Shown here piece by piece: positions 16,324 through 24,841 of a DNA stretch of 64,000 nt. The DNA is from Paenibacillus sp. HW567 (lineage in GTDB: Bacteria > Bacillota > Bacilli > Paenibacillales > Paenibacillaceae): NCBI RefSeq assembly GCF_000374185.1, contig NZ_KB910518.1, positions 67,951 through 131,950 of the forward strand, read 5' to 3'. Below the pieces are notes generated by a model that was not told the origin of the DNA, did not search any database, and saw only the letters and a list, made by a program, of their open reading frames with translations. The position numbers were made by a program, and so were the translations under genes. Positions within the stretch are counted from its first letter, which is position 1. Each line of letters begins with the position of its first letter.

Positions 16324-16635
16324 ATGAATATCTCATTAGCCATTATATTTTTATTTCCTAAAGCGGACCCAATTCTTGATTTTGAAGTGTGGGACAACGG
16401 AGACGGCCCATACATTGCCGTCTGGAACTTAGAAGTTCCCCAACCAACAGAAGCCGAACTGCAAGCAGCCTGGGAAGCCTACCTGGAAGCGGAGTCTAAT
16501 AAGCTCACAGAACTAACCGAAGTTGAAAAGCTTCAAAAAGAGAATACGCTGCTTAAGGCGCAGAATGCTGCTCTTTCTGAACGAGCTGATTTTATTGAAG
16601 ATATTATTGCTGAAATGGCCATGAAGATCTATTAG
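16324..16635 (+). CDS. xkdW: XkdW-like protein
   Basis: This 103-residue protein occupies the xkdW slot after the fibre. The N-terminal half is beta-rich (ILDFEVWDNGDGPYIAVWNL) and the C-terminal half is a coiled coil (LTEVEKLQKENTLLKAQNAA through to AEMAMKIY). This two-part layout is typical of small fibre-associated proteins, possibly a chaperone that can ride on the fibre. A GGAGG site precedes the ATG. Its function is not established in the family. Confidence 0.7.
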   Translation: MNISLAIIFLFPKADPILDFEVWDNGDGPYIAVWNLEVPQPTEAELQAAWEAYLEAESNKLTELTEVEKLQKENTLLKAQNAALSERADFIEDIIAEMAMKIY

Positions 16636-16691
16636 AATGGCCTCGCCGGGTTTACTGATGGATGTCAAGAGTGGAAGTGGGTGATTATATA

Positions 16692-16820
16692 ATGGCTATG
16701 TTTTTTGCACAGCGCGTAATCTTGGGGAAAACTAAGTTCACAGAAGTTCCGGATACTTTAAAATCTGGTGTGAAAGAAATTTTGATTGATAGCGGTTTTG
16801 AACTTCTTACTGAAGAATAA
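16692..16820 (+). CDS. xkdX: XkdX-family protein
   Basis: This is a 42-residue protein, MAMFFAQRVILGKTKFTEVP followed by DTLKSGVKEILIDSGFELL and then TEE. It matches the tiny XkdX family, whose hallmark is a short FF..RVILGK..F..VP pattern ending near LL. It is found after fibre genes in PBSX-like and many Bacillales prophages. Its function is unknown. The gene is real by family pattern, spacing and position. Confidence 0.82.
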   Translation: MAMFFAQRVILGKTKFTEVPDTLKSGVKEILIDSGFELLTEE

Positions 16821-16849
16821 ATCAATTATGACGCCTATTGTGGCGTCTA

Positions 16850-16890
16850 TAGATAGCCCTCGGATTCCCCCGGGGGCTATCTTTATGAAA
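16850..16890 (+). terminator. Hairpin between tail and lysis genes
   Basis: GATAGCCCTCGG and CCGGGGGCTATC form a strong stem around a short C/T loop, followed by TTTAT. A smaller hairpin GACGCC/GGCGTC precedes it. The T-tract is short, so it may attenuate rather than end transcription. Confidence 0.6.
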
Positions 16891-16912
16891 CCAGAAAGAA
16901 AGGAGTGAGGCA

Positions 16913-17221
16913 ATGGACAACAACGACGTTGCAAACTTGGAGAAGCTCCTGCCTTTGGCTGATAAATATGGGCTGGCCTATATTGTGGCCTTGATTCTGC
17001 TTATGATTTTTCTTGTACTGTTGCGCTCGATTGTCAAAGGAAATCTGGTGCCGCGTGAATTGCTCGAGCGTGCTGAAGAAGACAGAGATCGTCTGCAGAA
17101 TATTCTCGACAAAGAGCGTTCCGATTTTATGGCACCTACGCTTGAAGTGCTACAGAGGTTGAAAATTGATCACACTGCGGGCGGTGTGCATGAACTAAAT
17201 GAAGAAGACGGGGGAGGATAA
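16913..17221 (+). CDS. Small membrane protein of the lysis region
   Basis: This 102-residue protein has one transmembrane helix (YIVALILLMIFLVLLRSIV, residues ~21-40) after a short acidic N-terminus, then a charged helical tail (RELLERAEEDRDRLQNILDK). The layout resembles XhlA-like or phage hemolysin-type proteins that assist holins, but the sequence gives no firm family. AAAGGAG lies before the ATG. It overlaps or abuts the next gene, and the cluster leads to an endolysin and holin, so a lysis-related role is likely. Confidence 0.6.
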   Translation: MDNNDVANLEKLLPLADKYGLAYIVALILLMIFLVLLRSIVKGNLVPRELLERAEEDRDRLQNILDKERSDFMAPTLEVLQRLKIDHTAGGVHELNEEDGGG

Positions 17222-17222
17222 C

Positions 17223-17420
17223 TTGTTATCTGGATGGATCAAACAACTATCGCCCCTGCACCGGGATAGAGAGAGGGAACTAGCTAAAGCTTCAGTCAGA
17301 GTAATGTTCTCCATTCTTCGATATAAGAATGTATCCAAAGAGATTCAGGAAGAGATCCAAAATAATGGATTTGCCGAATTTCTAATCTATGATCGAGGTG
17401 TCGACAATGGGCGTCATTGA
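17223..17420 (+). CDS. Small protein of the lysis region, TTG start
   Basis: This 65-residue basic soluble protein starts (L)LSGWIKQLSPLHRDREREL and ends near IYDRGVDNGRH. An in-frame ATG at 17199 lies inside the preceding gene; the purine-rich GGGGGAGG at 17209-17217 points instead to TTG 17223. The gene overlaps the next start by 14 bases. No family is recognised. The tight packing between two membrane-protein genes suggests a shared role with them. Confidence 0.5.
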   Translation: MLSGWIKQLSPLHRDRERELAKASVRVMFSILRYKNVSKEIQEEIQNNGFAEFLIYDRGVDNGRH

Positions 17421-17799
17421 TATTTTGCTTTTATTTGCTTATTCCATATCTTTTGTTTGTGCGCTGCTGCTGATAGCTGCGCTTTTTTTGTATTTTCGCA
17501 GACGTCTTCGTGCGAAGGTGGTCAGTTTGTTCATGCTTTCAGCTTTTTTCTTTCTTGGTGCTTATACCGTGAAAATGGCTGTCGCCATTTGGATTCGGTT
17601 CGGAAGTGTGTCTGGGGCGGATTCGGTGTTGGCTTCACTCAAAACAGCAGCCTGGGCTATTGCACAAACCGGAACTACTGCAGGGCTGCTCATTTTAACC
17701 TTGCTTATGTTTACCAAGCGTCACGATCTATTTGTTGTTCTATCGGAGAACAAGAAAGGAGGAGCAAGCCATACTGAGTCTATCCCAAATCAAAAATAA
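17407..17799 (+). CDS. Three-helix membrane protein of the lysis region
   Basis: This 130-residue integral membrane protein has three hydrophobic segments (IDILLLFAYSISFVCALLLI; VSLFMLSAFFFLGAYTVKMA; AQTGTTAGLLILTLLMF) and a hydrophilic C-terminal tail. Start: ATG 17407 (MGVIDILL) follows GAGGTG; an upstream in-frame ATG-less extension to 17389 is less likely. The 3' end overlaps the endolysin gene and carries that gene's ribosome binding site. It is probably a second holin or a spanin-like helper, with no direct proof. Confidence 0.55.
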   Translation: MGVIDILLLFAYSISFVCALLLIAALFLYFRRRLRAKVVSLFMLSAFFFLGAYTVKMAVAIWIRFGSVSGADSVLASLKTAAWAIAQTGTTAGLLILTLLMFTKRHDLFVVLSENKKGGASHTESIPNQK

Positions 17800-18451
17800 A
17801 TCCGCTCCCCGCCTAATCGGCCTGCATTCTGCAGTACTCACAGCAGCAACTGCGTTAATCGAACGCTGTTATTCATGCGGAGTCCCGATTCTGATTACTC
17901 AGGGGCTGCGGACAATTGCCGAGCAAGACGAGTTATATGCACAAGGACGCACCAAGCCGGGAGCAATTGTTACCAACGCCAAAGGCGGATATAGCTATCA
18001 CAATTATGGGCTGGCTATTGATTTTGCATTACTGCTGCCGGATGGCTCAAGCGTGTCGTGGGACATGAAGCGGGATGGTGATAAGGACCAAATTGCTGAT
18101 TGGCTGGAAGTGGTACAGCAAGCTAAACTGCTCGGCTTTGAATGGGGCGGGGACTGGACCAGCTTCAAGGATTATCCACATTTTCAGATGAGTTTTGGAC
18201 TTTCGCTTGCGGGTCTGCGCTCCGGCGCAAAGCCCTCAGAGGAAGCATATAAGCTGGTGAATAAGAAGGAGGAGCAGGCTGTGAAGAGTGATGTGATTGC
18301 AGTTGTAAAAGTAAACGGAGTCAAAATTGCCGATGGCTTATTAGAGAATGGCGTAACCTATGTGCCGGTGCGGGCTGTCGCGGAAGCGCTTAGGGCTAAA
18401 GTGGGTTTTGATTCCACAACCCGAACCGTGGAGATAACCAGCAACCGCTAG
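17732..18451 (+). CDS. M15 peptidase endolysin with stalk domain
   Basis: This peptidoglycan hydrolase cuts the stem peptide (L-alanyl-D-glutamate or D-Ala-D-Ala type M15 peptidase) to release particles. The catalytic zinc pattern is visible as YHNYGLAIDFAL (HxxGxAxD) and later KDYPHFQMSFG. The C-terminal ~50 residues (VKVNGVKIADGLLENGVTYV, then PVRAVAEALRAKVGFD) are a stalk/copper-amine-oxidase-N-like domain, a plausible wall-binding module. Start is unclear: TTG 17732 has no ribosome binding site, while AAAGGAGG at 17755-17762 points to ATA 17771 or CTG 17774, giving ~225 residues. It replaces the amidase XlyA found in PBSX. Confidence 0.85.
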   Translation: MLFYRRTRKEEQAILSLSQIKNKSAPRLIGLHSAVLTAATALIERCYSCGVPILITQGLRTIAEQDELYAQGRTKPGAIVTNAKGGYSYHNYGLAIDFALLLPDGSSVSWDMKRDGDKDQIADWLEVVQQAKLLGFEWGGDWTSFKDYPHFQMSFGLSLAGLRSGAKPSEEAYKLVNKKEEQAVKSDVIAVVKVNGVKIADGLLENGVTYVPVRAVAEALRAKVGFDSTTRTVEITSNR

Positions 18452-18525
18452 AGCGTCCGCAGGATCTGTACTTCGAATACTGGGAACTGTTTTAGATAAA
18501 TGCGAAACGGAAAGGAATGATTTCT

Positions 18526-18807
18526 ATGATCAAGAACGATATTCTGGATAACGTAATGGCCTTTGCATCTGTACTGGCTGTGTTTACCCTTGCTCTCGTA
18601 CAGCTAATCAAAAATAATATCAATCTTCCACGTAATACTATACCTTTCATTGGACTAGGAATTGGGTTGCTTATAGGAGCTGCCGCATATCCTTTTACCG
18701 ATCTGGAACTTACACTCAGGTTATGGTCTGGAGGACTAGCGGGTTTATCCGCAACAGGGTTATTTGAATTGGCCTTCAACAATCGTCCCGGGATTACCAA
18801 AAAATAA
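18526..18807 (+). CDS. Phage holin
   Basis: This 93-residue membrane protein has three hydrophobic segments: MAFASVLAVFTLALVQLI, IPFIGLGIGLLIGAAAYP and LRLWSGGLAGLSATGLFEL. It ends in a short basic tail (NNRPGITKK). Size and pattern match A118-type holins of Gram-positive phages, which open the membrane for the endolysin. An ATG at 18517 overlaps the AAAGGA ribosome binding site, so ATG 18526 is chosen. It is the last gene of the locus and a terminator follows 28 bases after the stop. Confidence 0.85.
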   Translation: MIKNDILDNVMAFASVLAVFTLALVQLIKNNINLPRNTIPFIGLGIGLLIGAAAYPFTDLELTLRLWSGGLAGLSATGLFELAFNNRPGITKK

Positions 18808-18835
18808 CGCGTGAACATAATTGACAGCCGGCTCT

Positions 18836-18859
18836 TCGGAGGCGGCTTTTTTTGTGTAT
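18836..18859 (+). terminator. Terminator of the tail/lysis operon
   Basis: AGCCGGCTC and GAGGCGGCT pair around a TTCG tetraloop, followed by seven T. It marks the right edge of the phage-tail locus. Confidence 0.9.
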
Positions 18860-19105
18860 TTGCGTAATGTATAATTACATAATTGCTACATAAACCCGAC
18901 GCGGATCAGGCATTATAATAGGAAGAAATACATATTTTTTTTAGCACTGTATAAATAGCCGGATTGGTGTATAATCTAAATTGCTGTATCGCTTTACAGC
19001 GCAATAAAGTTGGAGATTTCCAGGCAGTTTTATTGTATGATATGAGGAAAGCTTCAAATAGACAATGTTAAAAGCATTGATCCGGAAGAGGATGGGGGGA
19101 GCAGC

Positions 19106-21898
19106 ATGACCGAACTTACGACTGCCGTCAGCAAAAGCATTTCTAATAATCTGCTGCGGCGTGACGTACGGTTCCTGGGGAATATTTTGGGCGAGGTCTT
19201 GGTTCACCAAGGCGGCAACGAACTGCTGGAGATCGTGGAGAAAATCCGTGAGTCCAGTAAATCGCTGCGCTCATTATTTTTGCCTGAACTGCACAATGAA
19301 TTCAAGGAGCTAATTAATTCACTGGATCCGGAGAATCGCCACCAGGTGATACGGGCGTTCGCCATTTATTTTCAATTGGTGAACATTGCCGAGCAGAATC
19401 ACCGGATTCGCCGCAAACGTGATTATGAACGATCTGCCGGGGAGACTGTACAGCCTGGTTCCATAGAGAGCGCAATTCAGGAGCTCCGGGAGCGGGATTT
19501 CTCGCATGAGGATGTTCATGAGATAATGAATGCTCTGTCTTTGGAGCTGGTCATGACGGCTCACCCTACGGAAGCCATGCGCCGGGCAATTCTCGATATC
19601 CATAAGCGGATATCCGACGATGTTATGGGGTTGGATAATCCTACGCTGACCTTCCGGGAACGTGAACAGTTGCGTGAGAAGCTGCTTAATGAGGTTATAA
19701 CCTTATGGCAGACGGATGAGCTGCGCGACCGCAAGCCTACAGTTCTCGATGAAGTGCGCAATGGAATGTATTATTTCCATGAGACTATTTTTCAGGTGTT
19801 GCCGGACGTATATCAAGAACTTGAACGATGTTTGAGTAAATACTATCCGGGCCAGAACTGGCATGTGCCAACGTATCTGCGTTTTGGTTCATGGATCGGC
19901 GGCGACCGTGACGGTAACCCATCGGTGACTTCTTCTGTTACTATGCAGACTCTGCGTTTGCAGCGCAAGCTGGCTATTCGGGAATATCAGCGGATTATGC
20001 GTGAGCTGATGCAGTACCTGAGCTTTAGTACAAGTATAGTTAAAGTGACGTCTGAGTTGCTGGAATCCATTGATTCCGACCGGAGTGTTATCAGTCTGGA
20101 TAAAGCGAAATCCTGGCATAACGATAATGAGCCTTACCGGATTAAGCTTGCCTACATGATTGCCAAGACGCAGAATGTTATGGACGATGAGAAGAAAGGC
20201 TCAGCGGAGCGCTACTCCTCTCCGGAAGAATTTATAGATGATTTGAATGTGATTGACCGCAGTCTGCGGCATCACTATGCGGATTATGTAGCGGATACTT
20301 ACATTAAGAAGCTGATCCGCCAGGTAGAGTTGTTTGGATTTCATACGGCAACACTGGATGTCCGCCAGCACAGTCAAGAGCATGAGAATGCGATGACAGA
20401 GATTCTGGCTAAAATGAACGTGACGCAGGATTATGCCAAACTGCAGGAGAACGAGAAAATCGTGCTTCTGGAGAAACTGCTGAACGATCCGCGTCCGTTG
20501 ACTTCTCCATACCAGACATACACCGAGAGTACGGAAGAATGTCTTTCGGTATACCGTACTATTTTTATGGCACAAGAGGAGTACGGCAAGCATTGTATTA
20601 CGAGTTATCTGATCAGTATGGCTGAAGCAACAAGCGACATTCTCGAGGTAATGGTGTTCGCCAAGGAAGTAGGCTTATTCCGTAAAGACAACGATGGTAC
20701 CGTCGTATGTACCTTGCAGGCTGTGCCGTTGTTTGAGACGATTGATGACCTCCATAATGCACCACAAATCATGGATACGCTGCTTAGCCTGCCGATCTAC
20801 CGTGATGCGGTAAGGGCAATGAATGATTTACAGGAAATTATGCTGGGGTATTCGGATAGCAACAAGGACGGCGGTGTAGTCACTGCGAACTGGGAATTGC
20901 GTGTTGCTCTAAAAGAAATTACAGCCACGGCTGATAAATTTGGCATCAAACTGAAATTTTTCCATGGCCGCGGCGGTGCGCTTGGCCGTGGGGGGATGCC
21001 GCTAAACCGTAGTATTCTTGCCCAACCGGCTTCGACAATTGGCGGCGGCATCAAAATTACAGAGCAAGGGGAAGTTATCTCCTCCCGCTATTCGATGCAG
21101 GGCATTGCTTACCGCAGTCTCGAGCAGGCAACCTCCGCTCTGGTTACGGCAGCGATGCATGCAAGATTACCTGAGGCTGACCTGAATGAAGAGAAATGGG
21201 AGCAAATTATAGCGGATATTTCTGAGGTCTCGCTGAACAAATATCAGGATCTGATCTTCCGTGATCCTGATTTCTTAAGCTACTTCAAGGAATCCACTCC
21301 GCTTCCTGAGGTCGGGGAGCTTAATATCGGCTCGCGCCCTTCCAAACGGAAGAACAGCGACCGGTTCGAAGACTTGCGTGCGATTCCTTGGGTTTTCGCC
21401 TGGACGCAGAGCCGTTATCTGCTGCCGGCCTGGTATGCCGCAGGAACAGGCTTACAGAGCTTCTATGACGACAAAGAAGAGAACCTGCAGATTATGCAGG
21501 ATATGTATGGTAATTTCTCTTTCTTCACCACGCTGATTGATACGCTTCAAATGGCGATAGCCAAGGCGGATCTCATTATCGCCAAGGAATACGCCGGCAT
21601 GGGTAAGAATGAGGAAGCGCGTCAGCGTATCTTTGGACAAATCGAAGCTGAATTCAAGCTGACGTCTGAGCTGATTCTTAAAATCACCGGCCAGCAGGAG
21701 ATTCTGGATAATGTTCCTGTCATTCAGGAATCTATCCGCCTGCGGAATCCTTACGTGGACCCGCTCAGTTATCTGCAGGTACAGCTCCTATCCGAGCTTA
21801 GAGCCCTTCGCGAGGTCGAAGGCGATGACGCCGAGCTGCTGCGTGAGGTGCTGCTCACCATCAACGGCATTGCCGCTGGTCTTCGGAATACCGGCTGA
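19106..21898 (+). CDS. ppc: Phosphoenolpyruvate carboxylase
   Basis: This 930-residue enzyme carboxylates PEP with bicarbonate to oxaloacetate and refills the TCA cycle in the cytoplasm. Hallmarks are VMTAHPTEAMRRAIL with the catalytic His near residue 152, FGSWIGGDRDGNP near 270, FHGRGGALGRGGMPLNRSIL near 620 and a C-terminal NPYVDPLSYLQVQLLSELR motif. Family enzymes often have GGTVGRGGGP where this has GGALGRGGMP. The length is typical. GGGGGGAGC precedes the ATG. The gene appears monocistronic, flanked by the tail-locus terminator and its own strong hairpin at 22029. Confidence 0.97.
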   Translation: MTELTTAVSKSISNNLLRRDVRFLGNILGEVLVHQGGNELLEIVEKIRESSKSLRSLFLPELHNEFKELINSLDPENRHQVIRAFAIYFQLVNIAEQNHRIRRKRDYERSAGETVQPGSIESAIQELRERDFSHEDVHEIMNALSLELVMTAHPTEAMRRAILDIHKRISDDVMGLDNPTLTFREREQLREKLLNEVITLWQTDELRDRKPTVLDEVRNGMYYFHETIFQVLPDVYQELERCLSKYYPGQNWHVPTYLRFGSWIGGDRDGNPSVTSSVTMQTLRLQRKLAIREYQRIMRELMQYLSFSTSIVKVTSELLESIDSDRSVISLDKAKSWHNDNEPYRIKLAYMIAKTQNVMDDEKKGSAERYSSPEEFIDDLNVIDRSLRHHYADYVADTYIKKLIRQVELFGFHTATLDVRQHSQEHENAMTEILAKMNVTQDYAKLQENEKIVLLEKLLNDPRPLTSPYQTYTESTEECLSVYRTIFMAQEEYGKHCITSYLISMAEATSDILEVMVFAKEVGLFRKDNDGTVVCTLQAVPLFETIDDLHNAPQIMDTLLSLPIYRDAVRAMNDLQEIMLGYSDSNKDGGVVTANWELRVALKEITATADKFGIKLKFFHGRGGALGRGGMPLNRSILAQPASTIGGGIKITEQGEVISSRYSMQGIAYRSLEQATSALVTAAMHARLPEADLNEEKWEQIIADISEVSLNKYQDLIFRDPDFLSYFKESTPLPEVGELNIGSRPSKRKNSDRFEDLRAIPWVFAWTQSRYLLPAWYAAGTGLQSFYDDKEENLQIMQDMYGNFSFFTTLIDTLQMAIAKADLIIAKEYAGMGKNEEARQRIFGQIEAEFKLTSELILKITGQQEILDNVPVIQESIRLRNPYVDPLSYLQVQLLSELRALREVEGDDAELLREVLLTINGIAAGLRNTG

Positions 21899-22028
21899 TG
21901 CCTTTGCCGGTCACTTATGCACGCTAGCTGCTTATGACCTTGATCTTGTTGTCTTGGTTTTGACCTAAGCATCTTTTGTCTCTGAATTATTGTGTTGTTG
22001 TAGTTGAAGTCGGCAAAGCCGCTTTTCC

Positions 22029-22070
22029 AGCCCGTCCGCCTCAGTAACTTGAGGACGGACGGGCTTTTGT
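22029..22070 (+). terminator. Terminator after ppc
   Basis: AGCCCGTCCGCCTCA pairs with TGAGGACGGACGGGCT (one bulged base) around GTAACT, followed by TTTGTGTTTT. It lies about 130 bases after the ppc stop; the bases between hold nothing I recognise. Confidence 0.88.
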
Positions 22071-22197
22071 GTTTTATGCTTGTAAAACGAAGCTGCCAAG
22101 ACCAAGCAGCTTCCGCCTTTTGCTCTCCCCCCATTGTTGCCGAGATGTATTTTGGGCGAGCAACAGGCATTGGAACTTCCGCGGATGGAGCGGCGAA

Positions 22198-22318
22198 GAG
22201 GAAATTTGGAATTGGAGGAGCGGTAGCGTTCGCCTTTATTGTCAGATTTCTACCGCGGGCAGCGGTCTCCAATCAGGAAATCTGACAATAACAGCGACCG
22301 GAAATCCAAATGTTCCTC
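22198..22318. repeat. Long imperfect inverted-repeat element, non-coding
   Basis: A ~121-nt stretch folds back on itself. The outer arms are GAGGAAATTTGGA (from 22198) and the complement of TCCAAATGTTCCTC (to 22318). Middle arms CGGTAGCG and CGACCG are partly complementary. The inner arms TATTGTCAGATTTC (22237-22250) and GAAATCTGACAATA (22277-22290) are a perfect 14-bp pair. The loop is about 26 nt and G/C-rich. No reading frame is conserved on either side. It could be a MITE/REP-like interspersed element or a structured RNA; only genome-wide copies would decide. Confidence 0.6.
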
Positions 22319-22499
22319 GTAGCCTGCGACTAATGAGCGGACACTTTTTTCCGAATGCCACAGCATCTCCCCAATATACATAGAAGGTAACAATCCATCC
22401 CTTGATTTTTGAACAAACATGAATTACGATTTAAATGCTTGTACCGTGGACATTCAAGATATGAAATACCAAGGGCGGCAAGTCTGGGGGAGTTAACAG

Positions 22500-23066
22500 G
22501 TGGAGAATCTGGAAGGCAGATTGACAAAGCTCGCCTTGAAAGGCGACCAAAGAGCATTTGCCGAGCTTGTGGAACTATATAAAGACAAAATATATCATTT
22601 GGCTTACCGGATGCTGAACAACCGCCACGAAGCGGAGGATATCGTTCAGGAGACTTTTTTGCGTGTGTATCGAAATTTGGACCGTTATGATGACAAGCAG
22701 AAATTCTCAACTTGGATCTACCGCATCGGCACTAACCTTTGCATCGACAGACTTCGCAAGCGGCGGCCAACATATTCACTGGATGCCGAGATGAACGACC
22801 AGGAAGGCATTGACGGCTATTCCATGATTCCAAGCGATAATGTGACACCGGAAACGGAACTGCTGCTCTCCGAGACACAGGGGCTGATCTATGAGGCTAT
22901 TGATGGTTTGCCTGTGAAATACAGGTCAGTGATGATTTTGCGCTATTTGCAGGATTTGTCGCTTCAGGAGATCAGTGATGTGCTGGATATGCCCGTAACA
23001 ACGATTAAGACCCGCGTTCACCGGGGGCGTGAGTTTTTGCGTAAAAAATTAGGCCCCAAAATGTAA
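22500..23066 (+). CDS. sigW: ECF sigma factor SigW
   Basis: This 188-residue extracytoplasmic-function sigma factor directs the cell-envelope stress regulon (antimicrobial peptides, alkaline shock). Region 2 (AFAELVELYKDKIYHLAYRM, then RHEAEDIVQETFLRVYRNL) and region 4 (LQDLSLQEISDVLDMPVTTI, then KTRVHRGREFLRKKL) are clear and match SigW. It starts at GTG 22500 after GGGGGAGTT. The order sigW-rsiW followed by cdaA-cdaR-glmM-glmS is the Bacillales arrangement. I looked for a TGAAAC-CGTA autoregulatory promoter upstream and did not find a convincing one. Confidence 0.94.
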   Translation: MENLEGRLTKLALKGDQRAFAELVELYKDKIYHLAYRMLNNRHEAEDIVQETFLRVYRNLDRYDDKQKFSTWIYRIGTNLCIDRLRKRRPTYSLDAEMNDQEGIDGYSMIPSDNVTPETELLLSETQGLIYEAIDGLPVKYRSVMILRYLQDLSLQEISDVLDMPVTTIKTRVHRGREFLRKKLGPKM

Positions 23067-23188
23067 AAATAGATTATTTTTTATGAAACATCTGCTTGGC
23101 AGCTACGTATGTAGGTTAAGCAAGTCTTATGCGCCCTGCCCCTTTGCCTTGAAATAATTAAATAGCACTCATGAAAGGATTGGCTCCT

Positions 23189-23803
23189 ATGGAATGCAAA
23201 CTGGCCGTCTCTATGATGCATGACTACCTGGATGACGACTTGCCCGAACTGCAGCAGAGGGAATTGAAGGAGCATCTTTTATCCTGTCCAGATTGCCGTG
23301 CAAAGTTCAAAGAATTGGAACAGACCGATATGCTGATGTTTTCCCTGATGCACCAGAATCCTGTTGCCTCGGAGGAGCTTGTAGACCGGATTATGAATTC
23401 ATTACCGAAACCCAAGAAGGAGCGCGCGTTTGTTACCTGGATTAAACGGCATCCTGCGCTCACGGCGGCGTCGGTATTTGTTCTTGTGATGCTGATGAGC
23501 TCCGTTACTTTTTGGAATCAGGACAGACAGCTTGTAGTCAGAGGAACCGATCTGGAACAGGTTGTCATCAAAGGAGATACGGTTATCGTACCTTCCGGCA
23601 AAACAATATCCGGCGATCTTACGGTGGAGAATGGAAAAACTCAGGTATACGGCGAAGTTAACGGCAATGTGACTGTGATCGACGGTTCTTTGTACCAGGC
23701 ATCAACAGCTCATATCTCCGGGCAAGTCAAAAGCATAGACCAAGCGGTAAGCTGGATCTGGTATAAAGTGACGAACATGTTCTCTGAAGTTGCCTACCGT
23801 TAA
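23189..23803 (+). CDS. rsiW: Anti-sigma factor RsiW
   Basis: This 204-residue membrane-anchored anti-sigma factor holds SigW until regulated proteolysis. The N-terminal zinc anti-sigma motif is present: MMHDYLDDDLPELQQRELKE then HLLSCPDC (H-x3-C-x2-C). One transmembrane helix follows at ~residues 90-110 (LTAASVFVLVMLMSSVTFW). The extracytoplasmic part is beta-rich with repeated GDT/GDLTVENGKTQVYGEVNGNV turns, resembling a polymer-forming (bactofilin-like) strand series. Start: ATG 23189 has AAAGGA upstream; ATG 23171 overlaps it. It is separated from sigW by ~120 bases. Confidence 0.9.
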   Translation: MECKLAVSMMHDYLDDDLPELQQRELKEHLLSCPDCRAKFKELEQTDMLMFSLMHQNPVASEELVDRIMNSLPKPKKERAFVTWIKRHPALTAASVFVLVMLMSSVTFWNQDRQLVVRGTDLEQVVIKGDTVIVPSGKTISGDLTVENGKTQVYGEVNGNVTVIDGSLYQASTAHISGQVKSIDQAVSWIWYKVTNMFSEVAYR

Positions 23804-23837
23804 GGAACACCTGGTTGCTTTTAGCAGAAATACTATT

Positions 23838-23872
23838 GCGCCTCTTTTTCCGGAAAGATGGCGCTTTTTTGT
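23838..23872 (+). terminator. Terminator after rsiW
   Basis: GCGCCTCTTT pairs with AAAGATGGCGC around TTCCGG, followed by TTTTTT. It separates sigW-rsiW from cdaA. Confidence 0.75.
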
Positions 23873-24010
23873 TGTCTGCAAACCTTACTGCCTCAATCTC
23901 TGTCCACCCAAACTTGCAACCTGGGCTGGAACGTTATAACCTAGATATGAACCAGAGCTTACAGAGCTTTTACATAAACCCAGCTAATATGAAATGACGG
24001 GGGTTTTGGC

Positions 24011-24841
24011 ATGAGTTATTTTTCCGACATGACATGGAAGGATTCCATTAAAGATATAATCGACATTCTGATTGTCAGCTACATTATCTACAAAGTGCTC
24101 AATATGGTACGCGGCACCAGGGCGGTTCAACTGCTTAAGGGTATTCTGGTGCTGGTTGTAATCTGGGCGGTTAGCACCTTCCTGGACCTGTATACGCTGA
24201 AATGGCTGATGAACCAAATTTTTACGTTTGGTATCTTTGCGATATTTATCATCTTTCAGCCGGAACTGCGAAGGGGGCTGGAGCAGCTTGGCCGGGGTAA
24301 AATTTTTGGACGGTCCGCCGAGAATGACGAGGAGCTCAGCAAGCTGATCGGCGAAGTGATTAAAGCCGTGAATTATTTGGCACAGCGGAAGATTGGAGCA
24401 TTAATTGTCTTCGAAAGAGCTACGGGCCTCAACGAATATACGGAGTCAGGTATTCCTATGCGTTCTGTGGTCAGCTCCGAGCTGCTTATCAATATATTCA
24501 TCCCCAATACACCGCTGCATGACGGAGCCTTGATTATGCAGGATGGGCAGATTGCTGCCGCTGCCTGTTATTTACCGCTGTCGGAGAATCCGTTCATCAG
24601 CAAGGAGCTGGGTACACGCCACCGCGCGGCGATTGGAATCAGTGAAGTGGCAGATTCAGTGTCTGTTGTAGTTTCTGAAGAGACCGGCCAGATTTCGCTG
24701 GCGATCAACGGGCAGATCGTGCGTGATATTAAGGAGGAATCCTTGATATCCAAGCTGTATCAGGAGCTGCGTGTCACCTCAATGCTTCAGGAGAAACGTT
24801 CCGCTTTCTGGAAACGGAAGGGGGAGAAGAGCAATGGATAA
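24011..24841 (+). CDS. cdaA: Diadenylate cyclase CdaA
   Basis: This 276-residue membrane enzyme makes c-di-AMP from two ATP. Three N-terminal transmembrane helices (residues ~10-95; IIDILIVSYIIYKVLNMV, LLKGILVLVVIWAVSTFLDL, IFTFGIFAIFIIFQPEL) precede the DAC domain with the catalytic signatures PLHDGALIM and GTRHRAAIGISE. The length matches B. subtilis CdaA. The stop overlaps the cdaR start by eight bases (ATGGATAA), coupling enzyme and regulator. c-di-AMP controls potassium and cell-wall homeostasis, which fits the glmM neighbour. Confidence 0.95.
   Translation: MSYFSDMTWKDSIKDIIDILIVSYIIYKVLNMVRGTRAVQLLKGILVLVVIWAVSTFLDLYTLKWLMNQIFTFGIFAIFIIFQPELRRGLEQLGRGKIFGRSAENDEELSKLIGEVIKAVNYLAQRKIGALIVFERATGLNEYTESGIPMRSVVSSELLINIFIPNTPLHDGALIMQDGQIAAAACYLPLSENPFISKELGTRHRAAIGISEVADSVSVVVSEETGQISLAINGQIVRDIKEESLISKLYQELRVTSMLQEKRSAFWKRKGEKSNG

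Noticed and set aside
22390-22500. SigW-type autoregulatory promoter upstream of sigW
   Set aside because: No TGAAAC box at the right distance from a CGTA box was found; the best candidates have spacers well outside 16-17 bases.
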